A stretch of DNA of 64,000 nt from Afifellaceae bacterium. GTDB taxonomy: Bacteria; Pseudomonadota; Alphaproteobacteria; Rhizobiales; Afifellaceae. Below the pieces are notes generated by a model. The model was given only the letters and a program-made list of their open reading frames with translations, did not search any database and was not told the DNA's origin. Of this stretch, positions 39,384 through 47,927 are shown one piece after another. Position 1 is the first letter of the stretch, and each line of letters opens with the position of its first letter. Where the stretch lies: the NCBI GenBank assembly GCA_028284625.1, contig JANQRH010000026.1:62001-126000 (forward strand). The letters run 5' to 3'. A program made the position numbers and the translations under genes.

Positions 39384-39769
39384 TCGTGGACAGCTCTGCG
39401 CTGCTGGCCATTTTGTTGGGTGAGCCAGACGCAGCCGTGTTCGCCGGTTTGTTGGCTGCAGCGCCAGCATCGCGCCTGTCGACGGCAACCTATGTCGAGT
39501 TGGTCAATGTCTGCGACCGCCGTGTCGGCGCGGAGGCGGTCGCCACGGCAGAACAGATGATCGAGCGCGCCCGGATTGAGCTTGCGCCCTTCACAATCGC
39601 CCAGGCGCATTGGGCACGCCATGCTCGGCTGACTTATGGCGTCGGCCGCCATGCCGCCGGTCTCAATTTTGGTGATTGCTTCGCCTACGCGCTGGCGAAG
39701 GAGAGCGGCGAGCCTTTGCTCTATAAAGGAAACGACTTCGCGCTGACGGACATCGCCTCCGCCATCTGA
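39380..39769 (+). CDS. vapC: PIN-domain ribonuclease toxin (VapC family)
   Basis: The 129-residue product has the four acidic PIN-domain positions: Asp in MIVDSSALLAIL, Glu in TYVELVNVCDR, Asp in NFGDCFAYALAK and Asp in KGNDFALTDI. It is predicted to be a site-specific RNase neutralised by the upstream Phd-type protein. The length is typical and nothing is missing, so the pair is probably functional. It lies between rnd and aspS, two genes usually adjacent in this group, which suggests insertion of the module. Confidence 0.9.
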   Translation: MIVDSSALLAILLGEPDAAVFAGLLAAAPASRLSTATYVELVNVCDRRVGAEAVATAEQMIERARIELAPFTIAQAHWARHARLTYGVGRHAAGLNFGDCFAYALAKESGEPLLYKGNDFALTDIASAI

Positions 39770-39858
39770 CGTCAATGAGCCGGCCTTGACACACCCTTAG
39801 CCTTCTGCGCTGTTCCCGCCGGTTTTCCCTCGCCCGCCAGACAGGAATCTCAGGCCGC

Positions 39859-41634
39859 ATGCATCGCTATCGCTCTCACACCTGCGGCGCGCTCCGCGGC
39901 GCCGACGTCGGCGCTAACGTGCGGCTGTCCGGCTGGGTTCACCGCGTGCGCGATCACGGCGGCCTGCTGTTCATCGATCTGCGCGACCATTACGGCCTGA
40001 CCCAGGTTGTGGCCGACCCGGACTCGCCGGCTTTCGCAACGGCGGAGCGCGTGCGCGCCGAATGGTGCATCCGCGTCGATGGCGATGTGAAGGCGCGCAC
40101 CGAGGAGACAGTGAACCCCAACCTGCCGACCGGCGAAGTGGAAATCTTTGCGCGCGAGATCGAGGTCCTCTCAGAAGCGCCGGAGCTGCCGCTGCCGGTC
40201 TTCGGCGAACCCGATTATCCGGAAGATACGCGGCTCAAATACCGCTTCCTCGATCTCCGCCGCGAGACGCTGCACGCCAACATCATGCGCCGCGTCGCGA
40301 TCCTCGCCAAGACGCGCGAGCTGATGATCGAGGCCGCTTTCCAGGAATTCGCCACGCCGATCCTGACGGCTTCCTCGCCGGAAGGCGCGCGCGACTTTCT
40401 CGTCCCCTCGCGGCTCTATCCCGGCCGCTTCTACGCGCTGCCGCAGGCGCCGCAGCAGTTCAAGCAGCTCATCATGGTCGCTGGCTTCGACCGCTATTTT
40501 CAGATCGCGCCGTGCTTCCGCGACGAGGACCCGCGCGCCGATCGCCTTCCGGGCGAGTTCTATCAGCTCGATGTCGAGATGAGCTTCGTCACGCAGGATG
40601 ATGTATTCGCGGCTATGGAGCCCGTCATCCGCGGCGTGTTTGAGGCCTTTGCCGAGGGCAAAGCCGTGACACCGGAATTTCCGCGCATCGCCTATCACGA
40701 CGTGATGCGGAAATACGGCACCGACAAGCCGGACCTCAGGAACCCGATCGAAATGCAGGCGGTGACCGAGCATTTTGCCGGCTCCGGCTTCAAGGTCTTC
40801 GCCGGCATGATCGAGAAGGACCCGGAGGTCGAGGTCTGGGCGATCCCGGCAAAGAAAGGCGGGTCGCGCGCCTTCTGCGACCGCATGAACAACTGGGCGC
40901 AGAGCGAGGGCCAGCCCGGGCTCGGCTACATCTTCTTCCGCGAGGGTGAGGAGGAGGGCGCCGGCCCCGTCGCCAAAAATATCGGACCGGAGCGCACCGC
41001 CGCCATCCGCGCGCAGCTCGGTCTCGCCGCCGGCGATGCGGTCTTCTTCGTGGCCGGCAAGCCGGCGCACTTCACCGCCTTTGCCGGATCCGCCCGACAG
41101 AAAGTCGGCGAGGAGCTGAAGCTGATCGACGAGGAGAGCTTCGCGCTCGCCTGGATCGTCGATTTCCCGATGTTTGAGTGGAACGATGAGGAGAAGAAAG
41201 TCGACTTCTCCCACAATCCCTTCTCCATGCCGCAAGGTGGGCTTGAGGCGCTTGAGACATCCGATCCACTGACTGTTGCGGCCCACCAATACGATCTTGT
41301 CTGCAATGGCTACGAAATCGCATCCGGCGCCATCCGCAATCACAAGCCGGAGATCATGCGCAAGGCGTTCGCCATCGCCGGCTATGGAGAGAATGTGCTG
41401 GAGGAACGCTTTGGCGGCATGCTCCGCGCGCTGCAATTCGGCGCGCCGCCGCATGGCGGCATGGCGGCCGGCCTCGACCGCATCATCATGCTTCTGTGCG
41501 GCGCCAAGAACCTGCGCGAGATCACCATGTTCCCGATGAACCAGCAGGCGCAGGATCTGTTGATGGGCGCCCCGTCGGAGGCGACGGCGCAGCAGCTCCG
41601 CGAGCTGGCGCTCCGCGTGCTGCCGAAAGGGTAG
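39859..41634 (+). CDS. aspS: Aspartyl-tRNA synthetase
   Basis: AspS charges tRNA-Asp, and in many alphaproteobacteria also tRNA-Asn. The 591-residue product begins [13 protein letters not shown], has the OB-fold anticodon-binding domain ([20 protein letters not shown]), class II motif 2 ([17 protein letters not shown]), a GAD insertion domain and motif 3 ([15 protein letters not shown]). Whether it is the non-discriminating type cannot be decided here without knowing whether asnS or gatCAB exist in the genome. Confidence 0.97.
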   Translation: MHRYRSHTCGALRGADVGANVRLSGWVHRVRDHGGLLFIDLRDHYGLTQVVADPDSPAFATAERVRAEWCIRVDGDVKARTEETVNPNLPTGEVEIFAREIEVLSEAPELPLPVFGEPDYPEDTRLKYRFLDLRRETLHANIMRRVAILAKTRELMIEAAFQEFATPILTASSPEGARDFLVPSRLYPGRFYALPQAPQQFKQLIMVAGFDRYFQIAPCFRDEDPRADRLPGEFYQLDVEMSFVTQDDVFAAMEPVIRGVFEAFAEGKAVTPEFPRIAYHDVMRKYGTDKPDLRNPIEMQAVTEHFAGSGFKVFAGMIEKDPEVEVWAIPAKKGGSRAFCDRMNNWAQSEGQPGLGYIFFREGEEEGAGPVAKNIGPERTAAIRAQLGLAAGDAVFFVAGKPAHFTAFAGSARQKVGEELKLIDEESFALAWIVDFPMFEWNDEEKKVDFSHNPFSMPQGGLEALETSDPLTVAAHQYDLVCNGYEIASGAIRNHKPEIMRKAFAIAGYGENVLEERFGGMLRALQFGAPPHGGMAAGLDRIIMLLCGAKNLREITMFPMNQQAQDLLMGAPSEATAQQLRELALRVLPKG

Positions 41635-41652
41635 GGCGTTCGTGATGGTTGC

Positions 41653-41683
41653 GTAGCTCGGATGAAGCGAGCGTAATCCGGGG
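41653..41683 (+). repeat. GTAGC-CGGATGAAGCG-AATCCGGGG repeat, copy 1
   Basis: The stretch matches the unit at 42018-42049 with a few changes. Inner CGGAT and ATCCG arms can pair. Units of this kind are scattered in rhizobial intergenic DNA. Confidence 0.65.
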
Positions 41684-41743
41684 ACGGGCCAGCAATAACC
41701 GACCTCGCGTATGTCCTCCCGGTTCGGCCGAAGGCACAGCACT

Positions 41744-41776
41744 TAACCCCCCCTTGAGGGACCCTTGAGGGAGGGT
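41744..41776. repeat. CCCTTGAGGGACCC-GAGGGAGG repeat, copy 1
   Basis: A C/G-rich palindromic unit (CCCTTGAGGG twice) recurs at 41966-42002. It is followed by a strong hairpin AAAGCGGC/GCCGCTTT at 41779-41798. Confidence 0.65.
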
Positions 41777-41829
41777 CGAAAGCGGCGACGCCGCTTTCGG
41801 GGAGGGGCGAAAGGGGATGCGCCTATTCT

Positions 41830-41930
41830 GTCGTCATTGCCGGGCATGACCCGGCAATCCATGCCGCCACTCGTGCAGTTGTCGTCGACGCTACGGAATG
41901 GATGCCCGGATCAAGTCCGGGCATGACGAC
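41830..41930. repeat. 101-bp palindromic element with 8-bp terminal inverted repeats
   Basis: The element is bounded by GTCGTCAT (41830-41837) and ATGACGAC (41923-41930). It contains two hairpins, ATTGCCGGG/CCCGGCAAT (41836-41858) and TGCCCGGA/TCCGGGCA (41903-41923). This 'attgccgggcatgacccgg' type is widespread between genes in rhizobia and looks like a small non-autonomous mobile element; mobility is inference. Confidence 0.75.
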
Positions 41931-41965
41931 GTGCTTGGGGAACACGCGGCGTGGCGTCGCCGCGC

Positions 41966-42002
41966 TTAACCCTCCCCTTGAGGGACCCCTGAGGGGGAGG
42001 TT
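41966..42002. repeat. CCCTTGAGGGACCC-GAGGGGGAGG repeat, copy 2
   Basis: Second occurrence of the C/G-rich palindromic unit at 41744-41776. Confidence 0.65.
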
Positions 42003-42017
42003 ATGGGCCGCAGCACC

Positions 42018-42049
42018 GTAGCCCGGATGAAGCGAAGCGCAATCCGGGG
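42018..42049 (+). repeat. GTAGC-CGGATGAAGCG-AATCCGGGG repeat, copy 2
   Basis: Second occurrence of the unit at 41653-41683, here with the fuller form GTAGCCCGGATGAAGCGAAG followed by CGCAATCCGGGG. Confidence 0.65.
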
Positions 42050-42139
42050 TGACAAACGAGACGGCATGCGCATGGCCTCCCGCATTTCGCTTGCGCTTCA
42101 TGCGGGCTGCGGCGTGTCGCCACGAACCGGTCGCCGCCC

Positions 42140-44158
42140 TTATTGCGCCGGCTCCTCCGTCCGGAGCGTCATGTTGAGGCGGTCGGGCAGCGCCAGCGGA
42201 TCGTCGGCCTTGGCCAAAAATTCAGTCACGTTGAGCGGCGCCGGCGGCACGATCTCCGCGATCAGCGTTTGGCCACCGGCCAGGAATTGCTGCAGCGGCT
42301 TGGCGAGAAGTTTGGTGATCGCCGGCGGCATGGCGGCTGAGATCAGGAAGGGCAGGGCGGCCTGCATCTGCTTGCGATAAGTCGCGCCGTCGACATCGAG
42401 CGATTGCACGTCCGCGGCGAAGGCAAAGGCGCGCTCCAGGAGCGATCGGTCGGTGACCGAGAAGGAGGCGCGTTCCAGCTTGAGTTCGTCAAGCATCGCC
42501 ATCACGGCCTCTTCGCTCTCGCGCGTTTCACCGGCAGAGGCCGTCGCCCGGACGATCCAGTCCATCGTGACGCCGGTGAGCTGGTAGGAGAGCTCAAAAT
42601 CCGCCGCGTCGCCGAGCGAGAAGGTCCACGTCGCGTCGTCCGTGCCGGCTTCCGGCGACCATCGGTCGGAGAGCGATACACCCAACACCAGATCGTCGAA
42701 GCCGAGCGTATCAAGAAGTTGCGCCGTTTCCGGCCCCAGGAGATGCGGCGGGACATCGAGCCCGGTCAGGCGCAGGTCTGTGGCCTCCGCGAACACGTCG
42801 TTCCATTCGCTGAAATCCAGCGTCAGGCTTTCCAGCGATATCTGGTCGCGCTCGTCCTTGCCCCCGACAAGTACGTGCATGCCGAAATGATTGAAGCGCG
42901 GGAGGCCGGCGAAGGTATTGGCGATGGCGTCGGCATGCGCGTCCTCGTCAATGTCGTTCTTCAGCGCGGTGAATTCGATCAGCGCCTCCAGGTCGGGCGA
43001 GACGAAGTCCTTCAGCTCCAGCGACCGAAGACGCACAAAGCCTTCGCGGGCCTTGCCCTCCAGTCCGCGCATCTCAAAACTGTCGATACCGTCGCTGGAA
43101 ATCCCCGACACCGTTAGGTCGTCGACGGAGAAGCGCGCCGATTCCGTCGGCGCCTCGACGCTGAGCCCCTCAAAGCGCATCGCTCCCAGCCGCCAGGCGC
43201 CGTAGCTCCGCAACAGGTCGAGCGCCAGCGCCGGCTTGTCGTCCTCCGGCACGGCCAGATCAAGCAGCGCGTCCCAGGTCGGCGTGAACGGTTGGTCGAG
43301 CTGGCGCCCGTCGAGGTCCTCAACCACCAGAGCATCGAGCGCGAACGTGAAGCCGTCCGGCCCGATGCCGGATATGCCTGAATAGGTCATGTTGGAGACG
43401 ATCGGCCGCCAGATACGGTCGCCGCGCCCGTCCACATAAGCCGCTGGATCGAACACATGCGCGAACGCGCCAACGTTGAAGCGATCGGAGCTGGCCGACC
43501 GGATCATGATGTCGGCGTCTCCGTCGGGCCCGTCGATGCGCAGCGTGACCGGCCCCGTCTCCATCCCTTCCGCAACGCCGTTCTTCAGGCTGGCGATGGC
43601 CATGTCGTTGTAGACGAGCCGCGTCGTGATCGTTTCGCCGGAGGTCGGCGAGAGCACGCGCTCAGACGAACCGGTCATCTCCGGGATGGCGAGGTTGGTG
43701 AACTCCGCCTTGGCAAGCGCGGAATAAGCCTGAGCCGCCAAGGTCATCAGCTGCCGAGGATTGAAGACAAGCCCTTCCACGCTCGGCGCCGACACGTTCT
43801 CAACGCTGGCGGACGGGATTGTATAGCGCAGGTCGTTGGCAACGATATCCGCGCCGCCCATGTCGATCTCATCCGCCATGAAGCCGCCGCCGTCGCGGGC
43901 CTTGAGTCCGCGCAGCCTCAGCGTCTCGATGCTGACGGAAACATGCGGATCGGCGCGCGAGAAGATGACGCCCTCCGCATACGTGTCGTTACCGTCAGAG
44001 CGGATGAAGCTGACGGAAGCGTCCCATTGCGCCGAGGAATCGATCCACGCGATGAAGTCGTTGAGGAGCGCCTCGCTCTGTTCGTCGGCCAATGCCGGCA
44101 GAGCGGCGCAAGCCAGGAACAGGACGATGGCCGCCGCGCGGCTGATCATGGTGCGCAC
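42140..44158 (-). CDS. Exported protein of unknown function (distal paralog of the tandem pair)
   Basis: I do not recognise this 672-residue protein. It has a clear signal peptide (AAAIVLFLACAALPALADE) and no later membrane helix. The mature part looks beta-rich, with many short segments of the type LRLRGLKA, LTVSGISSDG and LRLTGLDVP. Its C-terminal 75 residues (ALPFLISAAMPPAIT onward to ALPDRLNMTLRTEE) align by eye with the end of the neighbouring gene's product. It begins 6 bp after that gene, so the two are an operon. A periplasmic, possibly envelope-related or lipid-handling, role is guesswork. Confidence 0.75.
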   Translation of the reverse strand: MRTMISRAAAIVLFLACAALPALADEQSEALLNDFIAWIDSSAQWDASVSFIRSDGNDTYAEGVIFSRADPHVSVSIETLRLRGLKARDGGGFMADEIDMGGADIVANDLRYTIPSASVENVSAPSVEGLVFNPRQLMTLAAQAYSALAKAEFTNLAIPEMTGSSERVLSPTSGETITTRLVYNDMAIASLKNGVAEGMETGPVTLRIDGPDGDADIMIRSASSDRFNVGAFAHVFDPAAYVDGRGDRIWRPIVSNMTYSGISGIGPDGFTFALDALVVEDLDGRQLDQPFTPTWDALLDLAVPEDDKPALALDLLRSYGAWRLGAMRFEGLSVEAPTESARFSVDDLTVSGISSDGIDSFEMRGLEGKAREGFVRLRSLELKDFVSPDLEALIEFTALKNDIDEDAHADAIANTFAGLPRFNHFGMHVLVGGKDERDQISLESLTLDFSEWNDVFAEATDLRLTGLDVPPHLLGPETAQLLDTLGFDDLVLGVSLSDRWSPEAGTDDATWTFSLGDAADFELSYQLTGVTMDWIVRATASAGETRESEEAVMAMLDELKLERASFSVTDRSLLERAFAFAADVQSLDVDGATYRKQMQAALPFLISAAMPPAITKLLAKPLQQFLAGGQTLIAEIVPPAPLNVTEFLAKADDPLALPDRLNMTLRTEEPAQ

Positions 44159-44164
44159 CTTCGC

Positions 44165-45325
44165 TTACTCCTCGCCGTTCGCATGCACCTTCGCCTTCAG
44201 CCGATCTGGAAGCGCGCCCAGTTCGGAGCGGCCGATGCGGATGATCTCCGTGCCAGAGATAGGCTTTTCCGGGTCGATCGTCAGCGTCAGCGAGCGCGGC
44301 TCGCGAAAGAATGTACGAAGGCCTTCGATCAGCTCCTCGCGAAAATCCGGATGCGTCAGGCTGGCCAGCAGGAACGGCAGGGCCAACGACAGCTGGTCGA
44401 CATATTCCGCGCGCGTCAGTTCCTGCTCATTGGCCATTAGGTCGAAGACCCGCCCGGCGAACGCGACCTCCTCGTAGCGGGCGACGAGGTCATGAAACTG
44501 CAGCTTGGCGACCTGGCTGACCACATCGGCGTCGTTGAGAACGCGCGGGTCTGGCAGGTTGCCGACCGTCCCCGTCGCCGAGACCTTGGCGTTGTCGCGG
44601 AAGGTAAATGTCGACTCGCGGATCGCCATCGTGCCGGCAGCCTTGTCCCAGGTGCCGGCCCAGTCGGCGTCAAAAACAAGCGCCTCGTAATTCAGCTCCT
44701 CAAGCCTCAGCCTGGCGCGGGCGAGGATCGAAAAGCGCCGATGCTCAAAGACGTCGCCGGAGACGCTGAGGCCCTCTACGGTGCCCGATACATCGCGTGG
44801 ACCGTCACCTCCGGCTTCGGCGAATGCCACGCTGATGCGCTCCACCGCCATATCGCGCGGCACGGAGTTGCGCGTTACCTTGACGTCGCGGATCTCCGCG
44901 GAGCGATAGAGAATGGCTTCGGCGAAGCCCTCACCTTCCACCGTCTCCGGGTCGAGCACCGTCACATCGGTCGCAATGATGGCGCCGACCGAACCGCTCC
45001 TGTCGCCAAGCGCCATGCCGTCAGTGAGGGTGATGCGCGGGCTTCGGAAGAGCGCGGCGTCATCTTCCGTTGGGCTTTCCACCAAGGCTTCGTTGAAGCG
45101 CACGGCCTGCGCACTTGCAGTGCCCGACAGAGTCAGGCCGGTGATGACGACATTGCCATCTGCAAGGGTTGCGGCTTCGTAGCTCGCTTGCGCCTGGCTC
45201 CCCTTAGTGAGGGCGGCGCCGAGCGCATCGGCCACCGCGTTCGGCTCCAAGGCCGCCGCCGGGACAATTGCGAAGGAGAGGAGCGCCAAGCCGACAAGAG
45301 GCGAACGGGCGTAGCGTTGGGGCAT
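44165..45325 (-). CDS. Exported protein of unknown function (proximal paralog of the tandem pair)
   Basis: The 386-residue product has a signal peptide (LVGLALLSFAIVPAAALEP) and a repetitive beta-rich body (VVITGLTLSGTASAQ, EIRDVKVTRNSVPRD, VSGTVEGLSVSGD). Its C-terminus (ALPFLLASLTHPDFR... to GALPDRLKAKV) resembles that of the downstream 672-residue protein, suggesting a shared domain. I chose ATG 45325, which has GAAGGAAT upstream and places the signal at the N-terminus; the frame is open 120 nt further. No known family was recognised. Confidence 0.75.
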   Translation of the reverse strand: MPQRYARSPLVGLALLSFAIVPAAALEPNAVADALGAALTKGSQAQASYEAATLADGNVVITGLTLSGTASAQAVRFNEALVESPTEDDAALFRSPRITLTDGMALGDRSGSVGAIIATDVTVLDPETVEGEGFAEAILYRSAEIRDVKVTRNSVPRDMAVERISVAFAEAGGDGPRDVSGTVEGLSVSGDVFEHRRFSILARARLRLEELNYEALVFDADWAGTWDKAAGTMAIRESTFTFRDNAKVSATGTVGNLPDPRVLNDADVVSQVAKLQFHDLVARYEEVAFAGRVFDLMANEQELTRAEYVDQLSLALPFLLASLTHPDFREELIEGLRTFFREPRSLTLTIDPEKPISGTEIIRIGRSELGALPDRLKAKVHANGEE

Positions 45326-45475
45326 GCGAATTCCTTCAGCCGAAGCGCCGCGATCTTGGCGGCGGGACACCGCCATGGCAAGCGCGGAAGCGGTCGATTG
45401 TTCGAGCGGCGATTGCGGCGTCAAATCAGGTGTTTGCGTCGGCAATGCGGCGGGGGCGGCTTCATCAAATGCGCG

Positions 45476-47356
45476 TCACATGCGCGCCATCACGTAGGAG
45501 CCCGGCGCGTCTTCGATGGGCTTCAGCGTCTTCCCGCCCGGGCGGCGACGCTTCTTCAGGCGCTTGCCGTTGAGGGATTCAAGCCACACCTCCCAGTCCT
45601 CCCACCAAGAGCCGGGATGCTCCACCGCCGTCTTCAGCCAGTTCTCAAACGAGCCCTTGGCCTCGCCGCCGGTCCAATATTGGTATTTGTGCCGGGCCGG
45701 CGGGTTCACCACGCCGGCTATGTGGCCGGAGCCGGTCAGCACGAACCGCACCGGGCCGCCGAAGGAGGATGAACCGATAAAGACCGACTTTGCCGGGGCA
45801 ATGTGGTCCTCCTTGGTGGCGAGGTTGTAGATCGGTGCGGTGACCCGCGCCAAGTCGATGCGCTCGCCATGCAGCGTAAGCTCGCCCTGGGAGAGTTTGT
45901 TCTCCAGGTAGCAAGCGCGCAGATAGAACGAATGGTTGGCGCTGGGCATGCGCGTGGAATCGGAGTTCCAGTAAAGGAGATCGAAGGGCAGGGGCTCTTC
46001 GCCCTTCAGATAGTCGTTCACGACGTAAGGCCAGATCAGATCGTTTGAGCGCAGCAGATTGAACGCCGTCGCCATGGTGGAGCCTTCCATGTAGCCGGTC
46101 CGCTCCATCTCCGATTCCAAGGCTTCGATGTGCTCCGCGTCGGCGAACACCTTGAGGTCGCCCGCATGTTCGAAGTCCACTTGCGCCGTCAAAAGCGTCG
46201 CGCTGGCAATTCGCTCCTCGCCGATCGCCGCCAGATAGCCGAGCGTGATGGAAAGGAGCGTGCCGCCGACGCAATAGCCGACCGCGTTGACCTGGCGCTC
46301 GCCCGTCGCCGCCTCAATGGCGTCGAGCGCGGCAAGCACGCCTTCGGTCATGTAGTGCTCAAAGCCCTTGTCGGCGTGGCGCTCGTCGGGATTGACCCAC
46401 GAGATGACGAACACCGTGTGCCCCTGATCCACCAGCCAGCGGATCATGGATTTCTCCGGCACCAGATCGAGCACGTAGAATTTGTTGATCCATGGCGGCA
46501 CGATTAGAAGCGGGCGCTTCCACACCGTGCCGGTCTTCTGCTCATACTGGATGAGTTGGCAGATGGCGTTCTGGAAGACCACCTTGCCCGGCGTAAGCGC
46601 CAGGTTCTCGCCGAGCTTGAAGGCCTCAGAATCCGTCTGGCGCGGCAGAAGCACCGTCTTGCCGGCCTCTATGTCCTCCGCCAGCATACGCATGCCCTTG
46701 GCCAGGTTCCCGCCACTTGTCTCCGCCGTCGTTTTCAAGACGTCCGGATTGGTGAAGACAAAATTGGAGGGCGAGAGCGCGTTGTTGATCTGGCGCAGAT
46801 AGAAATGCGCCTTCTGCCGCGTCTGCTCGTCGACGCCTTCTGCCTGCTCCACAAGTTCCTCGGCCCAACGCGCCGTCGCCAGGTAGAGCTGCTTCAGCGC
46901 GCTGAACATGGGGTTCTCGCGCCAGTCGGGATCATGGAAGCGCTTGTCGTCCGGTTGGGTGGGCAGCGCCTTGCCGGCCGCCTGCGCCATGGCGTTCTGC
47001 CAGATGACGAAATATTGCCCGAGCAATCGGGTTTGCGCTTCCATCATCCGGGAAGGGTCGGAGGTCCAGTATTCGCCGATCTTGCCCAGGGTCTTCATCA
47101 CCTGGGTCGTGACGTCGGCGATCGTATCGGCTGACTTGTTGCTCTGCTGCGCCGTCAGATAGGCGCTCAACGCGCGGCCGCCCTGCTGAAACGCGTCGGC
47201 GAGGTTGCGCGCAAAGGCCTCCTGGTCGCGGACCAGATACGGCGAGACGCTCATCAGGTCGCCGTTGCCGACCTTGCCGTTGCCTGTCTTGCCGCTGCCC
47301 GTCTTTTTGTCTGTCTTGGCCATTCGTTGACTCGTACTTGGCGCTCCAGACGTCAT
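45476..47356 (-). CDS. phaC: Class I poly(3-hydroxyalkanoate) synthase
   Basis: PhaC polymerises hydroxyacyl-CoA into PHA storage granules. The 626-residue product has the N-terminal PhaC domain and an alpha/beta hydrolase catalytic core. The lipase-like box is GYCVGGT with nucleophile Cys at about residue 362, the Asp lies in ATKEDHIAPAKS and the His in TGSGHIAGVVNPP. The length and absence of a partner subunit fit class I. The tail ends in basic KRLKKRRRPGGK. ATG 47323 is an alternative start that removes 11 residues. A TATAGT hexamer on the minus strand (47378-47383) could be its -10. phaA/phaB are not in the window. Confidence 0.95.
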   Translation of the reverse strand: MTSGAPSTSQRMAKTDKKTGSGKTGNGKVGNGDLMSVSPYLVRDQEAFARNLADAFQQGGRALSAYLTAQQSNKSADTIADVTTQVMKTLGKIGEYWTSDPSRMMEAQTRLLGQYFVIWQNAMAQAAGKALPTQPDDKRFHDPDWRENPMFSALKQLYLATARWAEELVEQAEGVDEQTRQKAHFYLRQINNALSPSNFVFTNPDVLKTTAETSGGNLAKGMRMLAEDIEAGKTVLLPRQTDSEAFKLGENLALTPGKVVFQNAICQLIQYEQKTGTVWKRPLLIVPPWINKFYVLDLVPEKSMIRWLVDQGHTVFVISWVNPDERHADKGFEHYMTEGVLAALDAIEAATGERQVNAVGYCVGGTLLSITLGYLAAIGEERIASATLLTAQVDFEHAGDLKVFADAEHIEALESEMERTGYMEGSTMATAFNLLRSNDLIWPYVVNDYLKGEEPLPFDLLYWNSDSTRMPSANHSFYLRACYLENKLSQGELTLHGERIDLARVTAPIYNLATKEDHIAPAKSVFIGSSSFGGPVRFVLTGSGHIAGVVNPPARHKYQYWTGGEAKGSFENWLKTAVEHPGSWWEDWEVWLESLNGKRLKKRRRPGGKTLKPIEDAPGSYVMARM

Positions 47357-47432
47357 ATCCGATGCTGAATAAACAAACTATAACATGGCTGAAGCCACAC
47401 TTCTCCCGTATTGCTGGTGCAAGGACTTGTGA

Positions 47433-47870
47433 ATGATTCTTGCCAAATGCCTTCCGCTAACCGTTAACGGCGCGCTTGGCGCAGCGCTGGGCCTGGCGCT
47501 CAGCGGCTGCACTGCGGCGCCAGGCATGCGCACGGCGACGGAACCCGTTGTGGTCCCAATGGTGGTCACCGAGACAGGCATCGTGGCGCTGGAGGCATCG
47601 GAGGCCGAGCCGGCAGTCGCAGTGAACCCGGTCGCGGCAGACGCCCCGGCGGCCGATATTGCCGCGCCGCCCGTGACGGCCGCGGCGCTGGCTGCCCGTC
47701 CCGAGCCGCGAAACGCGGCCGAGGTGGCGGCCATCCAAGCGGAGTTGGAGCTGCTCGCTGAGCGACGTTCCGCAGGCGCCAGCGGGCGCGAGCTCGCCGC
47801 GCTGGAGGCGAGGGCCGAGGAGCTGAGACGGCTCATTGCCGCTGCCCAGGCCGGGCCGTTGCGCCGCTAG
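47433..47870 (+). CDS. Putative lipoprotein with C-terminal coiled coil
   Basis: I do not recognise this 145-residue product. It has a lipoprotein signal ending LALSGC (lipobox Cys near residue 26), an Ala/Pro/Val-rich low-complexity middle, and a charged helical C-terminus (AAIQAELELLAERR, ALEARAEELRRLIA) likely to form a coiled coil. It lies 57 bp upstream of the aminotransferase gene and divergent from phaC. It may be a small envelope protein; no function is claimed. Confidence 0.6.
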   Translation: MILAKCLPLTVNGALGAALGLALSGCTAAPGMRTATEPVVVPMVVTETGIVALEASEAEPAVAVNPVAADAPAADIAAPPVTAAALAARPEPRNAAEVAAIQAELELLAERRSAGASGRELAALEARAEELRRLIAAAQAGPLRR

Positions 47871-47927
47871 CGGTTTGCCGCGCACAGCGTTAGAGAGAGT
47901 GCTCACTGGAATGTAACGCGCAAGACC

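Larger units (their letters stand above)
41635..42139. other. Gene-free mosaic of intergenic repeats
   Basis: This 505-bp stretch between the convergent ends of aspS and the next gene contains no supported gene. It is built from three repeat types, two of them present twice (see separate entries), and looks like an accumulation site for small non-coding repetitive elements. Confidence 0.75.

Noticed and set aside
39770..39858. Promoter TTGACA at 39786 for aspS
   Set aside because: No acceptable -10 lies 16-18 bp downstream; too weak to annotate.
40171..41742. Minus-strand open frame of over 500 codons opposite aspS
   Set aside because: It mirrors the codon pattern of aspS and has no recognisable motif or ribosome binding site.
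43457..45772. Plus-strand open frames opposite the two unknown exported proteins
   Set aside because: The minus-strand frames have signal peptides, ribosome binding sites, 6-bp spacing and matching C-termini; the plus-strand frames are Arg-rich shadows.
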